Of a DNA stretch of 34,921 bases, positions 1 to 7,727 are shown piece after piece; the stretch's first letter is position 1; each line of letters starts with the position of its first letter. Position numbers and translations under genes: made by a program. The notes beneath the pieces were generated by a model. That model saw only the letters and a list, made by a program, of their open reading frames with translations, searched no databases and was not told the DNA's origin. Source of the stretch: a virus; IMG/VR virus record IMGVR_UViG_3300037882_000756, positions 1 through 34,921 of that record; one strand, written 5' to 3'.

Positions 1-2094
1 CGATCTGACGCCCGTATTTTTCATCTTGCGCCACTCGGGGGCAGGGATGACGTACAGGCCGTGACCGGTATCGAATATGCCCTCTTCGCCCTGCTCACCG
101 ACGCTTGACAGATCGCCCGGACGCATCATTGAAAGGCCGAAACCGCCCTCCGCGTACCCGCCCGATAGCGGACCTTGTGGGGCGGCGCTCTGGTCGTGCA
201 GTCCGGTGCTGACAGGCAGGTTGCCGCCGTGGGTCTTGATCCAGATGTCGATATACATATTGGCGCGCCTGCCGTCCATGCCCGCCACTTTATTGACCAG
301 TTCATTCACGCCGGCCGCGTATGCGTCCACATTCAGCGACCCGGACATGAACGCATCCGCCAGCCTGCTCATTGCAACCTGCTGGTTGGCCGCGCCCTGT
401 GAAATCTGCCCGGAGGCAACAGCATATTTCAGTTGCATTTCATCGGTGGCTTCCTTGCTTGCCAGCGTTGAAAGAGCGAAGGATTCCATCGCGTTTTCCT
501 GCGCAAGCGCCGCCTCCGCCGAAGCGCTCTTGAGTTCGTTGACCTTCTCAATCTGTTCCTGTATCTTGCTCGATGTAGCCGAATATCCCGCCGTCTGTAA
601 TTGCTGTAATATGGCGGTTTCCTGCTGCAGGGCGGCGTTGATCTCGGCTATCGATCCGCCGTATTTCTTGTTCATGTCCGTCAATGCCAGACCGCCCTTG
701 AGCATCATTTCATAATCAATGGGTGCGGCTTCCTCCTCCGGTTGCTGCTGCGGACCGCCGCCAACTCCCTGATAGGCAAAGGCCATCGCGGTATAGGATT
801 GCAAAGCGGAAAGCCCTGTAATGGCGCGGTCGCCTAAGCCGCCCGGTCCTTTTCCGCCCGGTCCCTTTCCGCGGTTTGCCCATAAACTGGACATATCCTG
901 TACGCCTGACTGCCGTATCCAGTCGCCATCATCGCCAAAAAGGTCTAACTGCGTGCGTCCCTGCAACAGGTTATTCACCCCGCCCAGGAACATGGATACC
1001 TTTTCGGCTGTCTCAGCGACGGTATCACCGCCGAATAAAAAGCCGAGCGATTGATTCGGGGCCTGCTGTTTGATCGTGTTCAACAGGTCGGAACCGCTCG
1101 CCCCTACCCTCAGGAACGAGCCGAAGCCTGAATCAGCGCGGTTGCCCGTGATCGCAACGGTCTCCTCGGCTGTTTGCAGGAAGGCTTGCTTAAAAGCCTC
1201 CTCTTTGCTCAGTCCCTTATCCTTCAGTTTCGCCTCGATCTGGTTGAATCGCGTAAGTGACAATCCCAACTGGTCAAGCCTGCGTTTCGACTGGTTCGCC
1301 AATGCCAGCGTCATTTCCCCCGTATCCATGCCCAGCGCGGTCATCACATTGGACAGCCTTACGGCCTCCTCGGTGTCTTTCGCCAGCCCCAATTGCAGCA
1401 GGTCGGAACCCTGCCGCATGAGGTCAAACTCACTCACAGTTCCCTTTGTGGCAGTCTTGAGTTGATTTAGGAATACGTCGCTGGTACTGCCTGCCGCTTT
1501 GGTCAGACGCCCGAAACGCGATTCCATGTACTCGATCTCCGCCCCCGATTTGGCAAAGTCAAATATTTCCTTTGTAGCAAGTCCAACCGCCAGGCCCGCG
1601 CCCGCGAATTTGGCGATCCCCATCGTGACGGCGTTGATCTTCGGGCGGATCATATCCATTTTTTCCCCGAAAGAGGACGCCTGCCACATGACTTTTTGTT
1701 GCTCGTCGTAATAATTACGCCATTGAGCGCCCGCCTGCGCCGAGGTTATGGTTCCTTTTTTAACGGCATCGGATAGCTGATAAGCCCGCTTTGTCAATAC
1801 CTCGGAGGCGGTTGCCGCCGCAAGCTGCCTGCTCGTCCATAGCCCGCTGGCCTGCGCCATGTTATACATGGCGCCGCTGTTCAACTTTGCCGCCTGCGCC
1901 CCCTGCATCAGCATCGCGTTATATTTACCGCCCGACGCAAGGGAGTTGCCGAAAGCAGTAACACCCGCCTGTCCGGCGGCTTTTGACGCCTTTGATATTT
2001 CAGTCAGGCCGCTCTTGACCTGAGCAACTCCCTGCTGGAATCCAGACGTATTGGCGGTAATCTCGGCTACTAGCGAAGCGACTTTAGTACTCAA
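1..2094 (-). CDS. Tape measure protein (C-terminus runs off the window)
   Basis: Reading the minus strand from a TTG at 2094 gives an open frame of 698 codons with no stop before base 1. The TTG overlaps the TGA of the upstream tail chaperone (TTGA). Tape measure proteins set tail length and are threaded through the tail tube. The N-terminus is alanine-rich and helical, followed by a hydrophobic Ala/Gly patch near residues 160-180 and a long Gln/Lys/Glu-rich coiled-coil-like stretch. Near the visible end a GGYAEGG segment and a VGEQGEEGIF segment match the 'GE.GPE' signature common in these proteins. Position directly after G/GT chaperone genes is diagnostic. The TTG start has no better alternative because the next ATG lies far inside conserved-looking sequence. 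Full length is unknown. Function is confident, exact start a little less so. Confidence 0.9.
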   Translation of the reverse strand, partial: MSTKVASLVAEITANTSGFQQGVAQVKSGLTEISKASKAAGQAGVTAFGNSLASGGKYNAMLMQGAQAAKLNSGAMYNMAQASGLWTSRQLAAATASEVLTKRAYQLSDAVKKGTITSAQAGAQWRNYYDEQQKVMWQASSFGEKMDMIRPKINAVTMGIAKFAGAGLAVGLATKEIFDFAKSGAEIEYMESRFGRLTKAAGSTSDVFLNQLKTATKGTVSEFDLMRQGSDLLQLGLAKDTEEAVRLSNVMTALGMDTGEMTLALANQSKRRLDQLGLSLTRFNQIEAKLKDKGLSKEEAFKQAFLQTAEETVAITGNRADSGFGSFLRVGASGSDLLNTIKQQAPNQSLGFLFGGDTVAETAEKVSMFLGGVNNLLQGRTQLDLFGDDGDWIRQSGVQDMSSLWANRGKGPGGKGPGGLGDRAITGLSALQSYTAMAFAYQGVGGGPQQQPEEEAAPIDYEMMLKGGLALTDMNKKYGGSIAEINAALQQETAILQQLQTAGYSATSSKIQEQIEKVNELKSASAEAALAQENAMESFALSTLASKEATDEMQLKYAVASGQISQGAANQQVAMSRLADAFMSGSLNVDAYAAGVNELVNKVAGMDGRRANMYIDIWIKTHGGNLPVSTGLHDQSAAPQGPLSGGYAEGGFGLSMMRPGDLSSVGEQGEEGIFDTGHGLYVIPAPEWRKMKNTGVRS

Positions 2095-2551
2095 AATTTC
2101 CTCTTTTTATTCAGCGAGCTTGCACCCGCTTTCGCCTTCCCATCATCCACCTGTAAAAGCTCGTGGAAGTCCTCTATTTTCAGCGCATCTATGTATTCCA
2201 ATGTCCAGCCAAAACGCTCGGCCAGTTCCCAACGGTAATACTCGAAGGGCATCCTGACATCGTTGTGGCTCAATAACCCTAGATAGACGCGCTTGGAGAG
2301 TTTGGGTCGTCTAGCGGCCTGTTGGATAGTTCGAAAATCTTGCTGATAATGCGCCTGTAATCGTCGCGCAGCATACCTTCGAGGTCCTTCGACTTCATAT
2401 TGGCGAGGCGGGCAACCACCTTGTCGCTCTCCTCGTCGGAAGTCGAAGGACTCCATATATTGCGCCACTCTTTCAGCGTCATGGTGGAAACGTCCACCTC
2501 GATCTCGCGTTTATCCGATAAAACGACGATCCCTTTTGCGCTTGCTCCCAT
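2091..2551 (-). CDS. Tail assembly chaperone GT (-1 frameshift fusion)
   Basis: Joining the first 84 codons of the G frame to the -1 frame at the CCCAAAC heptamer gives a 153-residue protein. Its last 69 residues begin LSKRVYLGLL and end KKRKF, with the TGA at 2091-2093 overlapping the tape measure start. The T part has no start codon or ribosome site of its own that would make a sensible protein. The ORF opening at 2468 in this frame is only a shadow of G until the heptamer. In lambda the T domain binds the tail tube protein while G binds the tape measure. I infer the same role here. The frame arithmetic fits exactly: codon 84 (AAC) is the last codon of the slippery site. Confidence 0.78.
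2279..2551 (-). CDS. Tail assembly chaperone G (unshifted product)
   Basis: This 90-residue acidic/basic helical protein starts at an ATG preceded by AAAGGATAATCAC. It lies directly after the tail tube gene and before the tape measure gene, the canonical place of the lambda gpG-type chaperone. Its frame ends at a TAG only 18 nt after a CCCAAAC heptamer, where the ribosome can slip to yield the longer GT form. G and GT bind the tape measure protein and recruit tail tube subunits in lambda-like assembly, and are not part of the mature virion. Identity rests on position and the frameshift arrangement, not on strong sequence similarity, which is normal for this fast-evolving family. Confidence 0.8.
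   Translation of the reverse strand: MGASAKGIVVLSDKREIEVDVSTMTLKEWRNIWSPSTSDEESDKVVARLANMKSKDLEGMLRDDYRRIISKIFELSNRPLDDPNSPSASI
2300..2306 (-). promoter_or_regulatory. Programmed -1 frameshift site CCCAAAC
   Basis: On the minus strand the zero frame reads GAC-CCA-AAC, so the heptamer C-CCA-AAC matches the X-XXY-YYZ slippery pattern. A one-base back-slip lets both tRNAs re-pair as CCC-AAA. It sits six codons before the G stop and opens into the 69-codon T frame. I could not identify a convincing downstream pseudoknot by eye. Confidence 0.8.
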
Positions 2552-2566
2552 GTGATTATCCTTTCA

Positions 2567-2971
2567 CTAGACGGTTGTGCGGCTGTAATTTCCGTTACCG
2601 AGGAAGTCACAGGTCAATTCGACCACATCCGCATACGGCAGGCTGATCTTCACGCCCTGCGAGAACGCCCCAACGACATACTGCCGCTTGGTGCTGGATG
2701 TACCCTCCGGGTAGACGTTCAACGTCCCTTCGGTGCCTTCCGCCAATGCGTCCTCAAGCGCGGTCCCGCCCGTCTGCGCCAGCAGGGAAATACTGGCATT
2801 GACATCCGCAATCGACTTGATGCGGGTCTTGCGCGGGTCGCTGCCTGCGGTCGTTTCGATGAAATCCATCGCGGGCGAAAGGGAGGCGGTGCGCTGGTTG
2901 CCGCTCAAGACAACCGTGCCGCCCGAATACACCCAATTCATGTATAGTGCGCTTCCTGAAAATTCTGGCAT
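2567..2971 (-). CDS. Major tail tube protein
   Basis: 134 residues, starting at an ATG preceded by AAGGAG. The pattern is that of a small single-domain tail tube protein. A hydrophobic N-terminal beta stretch (ALYMNWVYSGGTVVL) is followed by a helical segment with a conserved-looking aspartate (PAMDFIETTAGSD). A KTRIKSIADVNASI segment follows, then beta strands ending in a G-N-G turn. Tail tube subunits stack as hexamers to form the DNA conduit. The gene lies between the tail terminator and the G/GT chaperones, exactly the siphovirus order. The name rests mainly on this order plus size and beta-rich composition. Confidence 0.8.
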   Translation of the reverse strand: MPEFSGSALYMNWVYSGGTVVLSGNQRTASLSPAMDFIETTAGSDPRKTRIKSIADVNASISLLAQTGGTALEDALAEGTEGTLNVYPEGTSSTKRQYVVGAFSQGVKISLPYADVVELTCDFLGNGNYSRTTV

Positions 2972-2986
2972 TGTAGTACTCCTTTT

Positions 2987-3391
2987 TTATTGTCCTATGC
3001 GGATGCGATACAATCCGCCCGAGACATAAGTTTTTTCTCCGTTCGGCTCGGTGATCACGTCGGAAAAATCCAATTCCTTCGCCGTCCAGAAATTCGACCA
3101 ACCTGATACACTCAGGGTTTGTCCGTGTAAATAGCCGTCAATAATGGCTTCTATCGTCCCGCTCTGCGCGGGCCTGCTTGCGAAAGAACGCACGTTGACG
3201 ATGCTGTTCTTCATGCGGCTGGGGGTCATGTTATCGTCCACTGACGATTGCCAGTTCCAGACCACATAGGGCATGGCCGCGTCGTCGGGCGCTTGCAGGT
3301 AATAAATGGCCGTCCCGCCCAGCGCCGACGTCAGCGCCGTCCCCGACAGCGTGTTATAGATGGTGGTGTTCAATGTGCCGAAGAAGTTCAT
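2987..3391 (-). CDS. Tail terminator / tail completion protein (DUF3168-like)
   Basis: 134 residues. The sequence opens with NTTIYNTLSGTALTSALGGTAIYYLQAPDD, followed by a 'MPYVVWNW' strand and alternating strands ending in an IRIGQ tail. This strand and helix arrangement is typical of DUF3168/gp17-like tail completion proteins. These form a ring that caps the tail tube and joins it to the head. Its ATG overlaps the stop of the gp10-like gene (ATGA), and it precedes the tail tube gene. Family assignment is from pattern memory and gene order, and I regard it as good. Confidence 0.82.
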   Translation of the reverse strand: MNFFGTLNTTIYNTLSGTALTSALGGTAIYYLQAPDDAAMPYVVWNWQSSVDDNMTPSRMKNSIVNVRSFASRPAQSGTIEAIIDGYLHGQTLSVSGWSNFWTAKELDFSDVITEPNGEKTYVSGGLYRIRIGQ

Positions 3392-3729
3392 ATCAAGGCC
3401 GCCGCAAACATGCTTATAAGGTCATTCTCGGATAAGTTCTTTTCAACGGCGGGGATCATGAACGGCTGCGCCTTCATCTTGCGCGTGCCAAGTTCCTGGT
3501 AGATGCCGTATTCCACACCGTCCTGAATATGCACGGTCATGGCATTAACCTGCTCCGTGTTGATGCTGTTACGCAATGCGCCCGTATCGACCGGCGCGAA
3601 CTGCTTTGCGTCCCCTTCCACCCGATACCCTAAAGTCAATAATGCCTTTGAAACGGCGGCGGGAAGTTTGGCGGCGATGGCGTCCAGCCGCGAGGTGTCA
3701 ACGCTTACACTGATGACGATCTGACTCAT
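3388..3729 (-). CDS. HK97 gp10-like head-tail connector protein
   Basis: 113 residues from the ATG at 3729, which overlaps the TGA of the head closure gene. A longer reading from 3765 would overlap that gene needlessly. The characteristic signature is visible: a helical N-terminus, 'VEGDAKQFAPVDTGALRNSI', then 'YGIYQELGTRKMKAQPFMIPAVEKN'. The APVDTGALRNSI and YELGT..M..QPFM..A motifs are hallmarks of the HK97 gp10 family (putative tail-component/joining proteins). Its place between head closure and tail terminator genes agrees. Confidence 0.92.
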   Translation of the reverse strand: MSQIVISVSVDTSRLDAIAAKLPAAVSKALLTLGYRVEGDAKQFAPVDTGALRNSINTEQVNAMTVHIQDGVEYGIYQELGTRKMKAQPFMIPAVEKNLSENDLISMFAAALI

Positions 3730-4109
3730 ACCCGCTCCAATGTTGCCCGCACATTTGCGCCCCACGAACGGCCCGCGTCCACCTCGATCACGTTGAAGGT
3801 GTCCGAGCCGACTTCCACACGGTGCGCGGCTGTCAATGTCGTGCCGTTAGGCACGGATAATATCCAAGTAGAAAACGGCTTGAGCGAGGCGCTCTTGAGC
3901 ATCTCTATACCGACCAGTCCCACGCCGCGCGATGTGAACAGGTCCAGCCTGCATTTGACATTGGCGGTCGCCGTTCCCCAGGTGTCCGTAAATCCGCCCT
4001 GCCCGTCGCTGGTGCGCGTCACGGATAGGATATTGCATACATCCGGTAATGTAGCCGCCTCCATGTCGGAGCGTATCCGCCTCAGTTCGGTGGGGGAGGG
4101 CATTACCAT
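3726..4109 (-). CDS. Head closure / head-tail joining protein
   Basis: 127 residues. The segment 'CNILSVTRTSDGQGGFTDTWGTATANVKCRLDL' followed by a beta-rich half and 'GSDTFNVIEVDAGRSWGANVRATLERV' matches the phage head-tail joining (SPP1 gp16/HK97 gp9-like) fold. In that fold a GG.T.TW motif precedes a small barrel. These proteins close the portal after packaging and provide the tail docking surface. Two possible ATGs (4109 and 4103) lie around the stop of the upstream adaptor gene, and either gives a nearly identical product. Confidence 0.85.
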   Translation of the reverse strand: MVMPSPTELRRIRSDMEAATLPDVCNILSVTRTSDGQGGFTDTWGTATANVKCRLDLFTSRGVGLVGIEMLKSASLKPFSTWILSVPNGTTLTAAHRVEVGSDTFNVIEVDAGRSWGANVRATLERV

Positions 4110-4975
4110 GTATCACCCCTGTCCACAAGTACGGCATACGCGCCTGCGCGCGCTCGGTAATAGGCTTCCTGTTCCACTGCCTGCTTGTATAACTGGCTGC
4201 GGGTCAGATCATGGCCGTCCGTTTTCACGTCATAGGCGGTGGCGTAATAGCCCGCCTTCTGTCCCCACACGTCGGCGGCCGCGCGCTCAAGGTCATACGA
4301 ACGTCCGGACATGAACCAGGCGGTGCCGCCCTGATCCGCCGTAAATGTGACAATGCCTTTTGCGTAATCCACCGAGAAGCCCGCCGTCCCCTGCGTGCCG
4401 TCGCTCTTGGTGATGTTGAATATCGCCGTGCCGCTGTCTGATGTCTCAAGGTTGCCGTGCGGCGCGTCGTAACGCAGATACACCTGCGAACTGGCTACCG
4501 TCTTGGGAACTTTCCACAATTCCACCTCGTAGAAATCCACGCGGTTATCGTCGAGTATTTCCTGCAATTGCGCGTCCGACCAGAACGGCACGCCCGCCAT
4601 TTCATATTCCACAGCGCTGGCATTGGTCATGCCGCGCAGTTTGCGGATCAACGTCGCCATGCCCTGTCTTGCCTGTGTTGCCTCATAGCCGACGGGGAAG
4701 GCAATACGCACCTCGGAAACTTCGTTATTGTTGAACGTGCCGAGGATGGAAAGGTAATGGATGCCCGTGGTATCCGGCGTCGCCAGCGTCGCGGATACGA
4801 ACGGATTAGTGACGGCTATCGTCGGCGTGATCGTCCCGCCTCCCGCTGGGGGGTAATGGATGGCCGTGCCGCTCGTGACCGTCCCGCCGCTGGGCAGGTC
4901 GTCGGTGAAATCCGCCGTCCATGCGCGGGTTTCGTTCCCTGTCTGGTTGATCGTCGCTTCCTGAATGGTTGCCAT
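4103..4975 (-). CDS. Probable head-tail adaptor with N-terminal Ig-like domain
   Basis: 290 residues. Residues about 10-100 form alternating strands with TPTIAVTNPFVSATL and 'ISILGTFNNNEVSEVRIAFPV'-like pattern, resembling an Ig/BppU-type beta sandwich. From about residue 105 the style changes to a helical adaptor (KLRGMTNASA, WSDAQLQEILDDNRVDFYEVELWKVPK). The C-terminal helix contains QAVEQEAYYRARAGA. The ILDDNRVD segment resembles gp6/gp15-type connector proteins, which begin with a short helix bundle that docks on the portal. It lies immediately before the head closure gene, where an adaptor is expected. The fused beta domain is unusual and could face outward. The adaptor role is inferred from context. 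Confidence 0.6.
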   Translation of the reverse strand: MATIQEATINQTGNETRAWTADFTDDLPSGGTVTSGTAIHYPPAGGGTITPTIAVTNPFVSATLATPDTTGIHYLSILGTFNNNEVSEVRIAFPVGYEATQARQGMATLIRKLRGMTNASAVEYEMAGVPFWSDAQLQEILDDNRVDFYEVELWKVPKTVASSQVYLRYDAPHGNLETSDSGTAIFNITKSDGTQGTAGFSVDYAKGIVTFTADQGGTAWFMSGRSYDLERAAADVWGQKAGYYATAYDVKTDGHDLTRSQLYKQAVEQEAYYRARAGAYAVLVDRGDTW

Positions 4976-4977
4976 AG

Positions 4978-6810
4978 TTACGCCTTTACATTCCGCCTGA
5001 TCTCCGCAGTGTAGGTATCATCCTCTGCCGTGTAATTCCTGCGGATGCTTGCCGAAACAATGCCCTTCCTGCTGAATGAGGAAATGTCCGCGCCCGCTGC
5101 CACAAGCAGCAGCACGCCCAACACCTGATTCAGCGTCCCGGTAACGGAAATAGCGCCGCTACTGGTGACGGTCATTGCTCCCAATGTTTGTAATACTTCG
5201 GCGGATATGGTCACGGTTCCGCTCCCCAGACTCGTGACGCTTCCCAATGTTTTTGACACGCTCGAACCGACTGCGACGTTTGCGCTCCCTGTCATGGCCG
5301 CGTCGTCGAACGTGTTGCCCATTATACCACTTACCGCCACATCTCCCGCGCTGCTGCTGGTTAAGTTAGACAGCGTGGCCGCCAGTGTCGCAAGGATGAT
5401 CGTGCTGGTCGTGCCGCTGGCCGTCAAAAGCAGCGCGCCCAATGTCTGCATGAGCTCGGCGGAAATATTCACGTTCCCGCCCGCGCTCAAAACCAAGCTG
5501 CCGAGCGTCTTTGTCAGAGTCCCCGATACATCCACATTTCCGCTTGACGACTGTATCAAAATACCGAGCGTGCTTCCCAGTGTCGCGGATACGTCCACAT
5601 TGCCCGCGCCCGATAGCGCAAGATCGTCCAGCGTCCTTGCCAGTTCCGCCAGAACTTCCGTGCTGGTCGTTCCCGATGCCGCCAACACCAGCGCCGCAAG
5701 CGTCTGCGTCAGGGAGGCTGTCACGGTCACATCGCCCGCCGCGCTGGATGTCAATGCGGCCAGTGTTTTCGACAGTGACGAGGTTATATCCACATTGCCG
5801 GCCGAGGATACTATCAGCGCCCCGAGCGTTACACCCAACAAGCCGCTTATATCCACGTTCCCGCCCGAATCGGAGGTGACATCGCCCAAAGTCTTGCCGA
5901 GCGTTCCCGATACGGTTACATCGCCGCTGATAGTCCGCGCCAGTGTGTCCAGCGTTTTTGACAGCGTCCCCGATACCGTCACCATGCCCGCGCTGGATAG
6001 CGCCAGCGCCGCCAATGTTTCCGCCACCAATGCGGTCACTTCCACCTGTGCGGGCGCGCTGGTGCTGGCCGTGCCGAGCGTCTTGATCATCGAGCCGCTG
6101 ACAGTCACCGTTCCCGCAGTGGAAGCTGTCAGGCTGCCCAGCGTCTTGGATACCGTGCCATCGATGCCAGACGGATTGGGCGAGAAGGCAATGATGCCCA
6201 TGCTTGCGATCACGTTCCCGCTTGACGTGGCGGTCTTGGAAACAGAACCCGCCGTAGCCTGTACGGACGAGTATATTGCCATGCTCGTCCACGTCCCAGA
6301 CTCCTGGGCATCCGCTAATTCAGTATCGCCGCCGCCGCTCCATGTGCGCGAGCCGGTCGAGTCCGCGCCGAACAGCGTCAGCAACAGAGTATCATTGACC
6401 GTCGTTGTCAGGGACGGCGTGGTGTGGCTTGTGCCGTTGGTATCCTGTACACCTGCGGGTGTTCCATTGAGTTGATTGTCCGTCGTACTACCATCAATGA
6501 TTACAACTGTGGCAATTCCGTTTCGGGTGGAGGCGTCCAGCGTGAACGTCCATGTGGAACCTTCACTCGCGGCAACCAGTTTATACGCCATCGAGCAGGA
6601 CGCGCCATTACCCGATACGGGAAAACCAGACGGTTGCACCCACGAGCCATCAGGATAACCTGTAATAGTAGTCGCCGACTCCGCCGATTGCCACTTCAAT
6701 ACAAGGATGTCACCGTCAACCGCGCCAACCGTGTCAACGATGACAAGGCTGGAACTTACGCCAACAAAGACAACGGGCGTACACGTGCCGCGAACGGTTG
6801 GAGCTGCCAC
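4978..6810 (-). CDS. Large virion protein with 17 tandem 21-residue repeats
   Basis: 610 residues from a GTG at 6810, shortly after the stop of the preceding gene. No convincing AGGAG precedes it. Residues 1-210 form a beta-rich domain containing WTFTLDASTRNGIATVVII and LLLTLFGAD, of the type seen in phage fibre or tail-surface proteins. Residues 216-573 are 17 tandem units with a consensus close to NVDVSGTLSKTLGALTLSSAG. The last 37 residues are charged, with IRRN appearing twice (SIRRNYTAEDD...AEIRRN). The repeats are almost free of charged residues and rich in Ser, Thr, Ala and Gly, so a fibrous beta-solenoid or rod is likely. It sits between the glycan cassette and the connector genes. 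I infer a virion surface or receptor-binding protein and a possible glycosylation target. No enzymatic motif is visible. Confidence 0.6.
   Translation of the reverse strand: MAAPTVRGTCTPVVFVGVSSSLVIVDTVGAVDGDILVLKWQSAESATTITGYPDGSWVQPSGFPVSGNGASCSMAYKLVAASEGSTWTFTLDASTRNGIATVVIIDGSTTDNQLNGTPAGVQDTNGTSHTTPSLTTTVNDTLLLTLFGADSTGSRTWSGGGDTELADAQESGTWTSMAIYSSVQATAGSVSKTATSSGNVIASMGIIAFSPNPSGIDGTVSKTLGSLTASTAGTVTVSGSMIKTLGTASTSAPAQVEVTALVAETLAALALSSAGMVTVSGTLSKTLDTLARTISGDVTVSGTLGKTLGDVTSDSGGNVDISGLLGVTLGALIVSSAGNVDITSSLSKTLAALTSSAAGDVTVTASLTQTLAALVLAASGTTSTEVLAELARTLDDLALSGAGNVDVSATLGSTLGILIQSSSGNVDVSGTLTKTLGSLVLSAGGNVNISAELMQTLGALLLTASGTTSTIILATLAATLSNLTSSSAGDVAVSGIMGNTFDDAAMTGSANVAVGSSVSKTLGSVTSLGSGTVTISAEVLQTLGAMTVTSSGAISVTGTLNQVLGVLLLVAAGADISSFSRKGIVSASIRRNYTAEDDTYTAEIRRNVKA
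5092..6165 (-). repeat. Seventeen tandem 63-bp coding repeats
   Basis: Within the 610-residue protein, units of 21 codons recur 17 times, with the pattern [N/D/T]-V-x-[V/I]-[S/T]-x-x-[L/M]-x-x-T-L-[G/A/D]-x-[L/V]-...-S-[A/S]-G. Two units carry an extra TTS (ASGTTS) and the first is degenerate. Repeats differ in sequence, so they are old rather than a recent slippage product. They could still recombine and change fibre length between relatives. Confidence 0.85.
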
Positions 6811-6815
6811 TTATA

Positions 6816-7292
6816 TTATCTGACGCCCGTTCTTACAGGCGTCGGGATGGTGCTGAATGACCAGTTACCGGCGTTGCGCTCGATCAATGCCTTCCGTTCG
6901 GATTTTACGCCAGCCGAATCGGTGATGAGCCATACGACCGCCCTCTGGTTATCAGCATCGATGTACTCGAAGTCGAAACTATTCAGCGTCCCGCCGCCCA
7001 CCAGTGTGCCAATGCGGGAACTGGCAAGCGCGCGCACATCGTTCGCAAATGCGGACGGCAGCACGGTCGGATTCGGTTCGTCGGTCGCCCAAAAAGCGGA
7101 CTCCTGCGCAGTACCCTCATCCCTAACGAGGAAACCGACAAAACGGGAACGGATATTATTCGAGCCGCCGATGCCGGTCTCATACACCTGCACCTTGTAT
7201 TTGTTGATCGTCCCGTCAGTTCCCTCGGATGTGACCTGTCCCACAAGGCTGAATTTTGCCGCAAGCGCGGCAAGTAGCTCTGCTTTATTCAT
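6816..7292 (-). CDS. Hypothetical phage structural-region protein
   Basis: 158 residues with GAGGAG upstream. It begins with a helix (MNKAELLAALAAKFSLVG). Alternating strands follow, including 'NKYKVQVYETGIGGSNNIRSRFVGFLVRDEG', 'WATDEPNP', and a C-terminal 'NWSFSTIPTPV'. No motif identifies a reaction. The position between two virion protein genes and the mixed beta composition suggest a small virion or tail-fibre-associated protein. I do not recognise the family. Confidence 0.55.
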   Translation of the reverse strand: MNKAELLAALAAKFSLVGQVTSEGTDGTINKYKVQVYETGIGGSNNIRSRFVGFLVRDEGTAQESAFWATDEPNPTVLPSAFANDVRALASSRIGTLVGGGTLNSFDFEYIDADNQRAVVWLITDSAGVKSERKALIERNAGNWSFSTIPTPVRTGVR

Positions 7293-7315
7293 TGTTGCTC
7301 CTCTTTTTTGCGTTA

Positions 7316-7723
7316 CTAGGCATTTCCGTCGGTCAAAACGAATGAAGTAATGGTGATCTGCTGGCCCGCATTGATGATCACGTTTTGCAGTTCCAGATCG
7401 CCGCCGCCGCCTGTATTGGTGGCAGTTCCCTGCATGTGGCAGGTCGTGCCGGGCTGGTCATAGATGCGGAAATATCCGACCGTTCCCGATCCGTCGGCGG
7501 ATGCTTCCTGCCATGTGCCGTTCTTGCCGACCGTCCCGCCCGTGGCGGTGTCCAGATAGTCGGCGGGCAGCGCAAAGGACGCAACGGTCGAGCCGGTATC
7601 CGCCGCCGCGCAGTTTGCGGGCGCTGAACCGGTCAGCATCTTGAATAATGCCGTCCCGCCAATCACGCCTTCGATGGAACCGACGCGAGTGGTTCTTACT
7701 GAGGTTGAAAGTTGTAGTGCCAT
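7316..7723 (-). CDS. Small phage virion protein of the 'yfRiyD' beta type
   Basis: 135 residues, AAGGAG before the ATG. The layout matches a widespread family of small virion proteins often coded near capsid or tail-fibre genes. It has an N-terminal helix (STSVRTTRVGSIEGVIG), an 'ALFKMLTGSAPANCAAADTG' segment, a TW.EA..DGSGTVGYFRIYD strand pair, a QGTATNTGGGGDLELQN segment, and a final GQQITITSFVLTDGN. The family probably forms a beta sandwich. No catalytic residues are apparent. It immediately follows the glycan cassette and could be one of its substrates (inference). Confidence 0.65.
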   Translation of the reverse strand: MALQLSTSVRTTRVGSIEGVIGGTALFKMLTGSAPANCAAADTGSTVASFALPADYLDTATGGTVGKNGTWQEASADGSGTVGYFRIYDQPGTTCHMQGTATNTGGGGDLELQNVIINAGQQITITSFVLTDGNA

Positions 7724-7727
7724 TGTG

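Noticed and set aside
77-715. Plus-strand open frame of 212 residues at the window start
   Set aside because: It mirrors the tape measure gene, whose frame is open throughout and fits the operon; the plus frame has no domain and no ribosome site.
5165-6475. A 436-residue plus-strand open frame opposite the repeat protein
   Set aside because: It is the antisense shadow of a repetitive, stop-poor minus-strand gene. Composition is Ser/Val/Pro biased, no ribosome site precedes it, and the minus-strand frame explains the repeats better.
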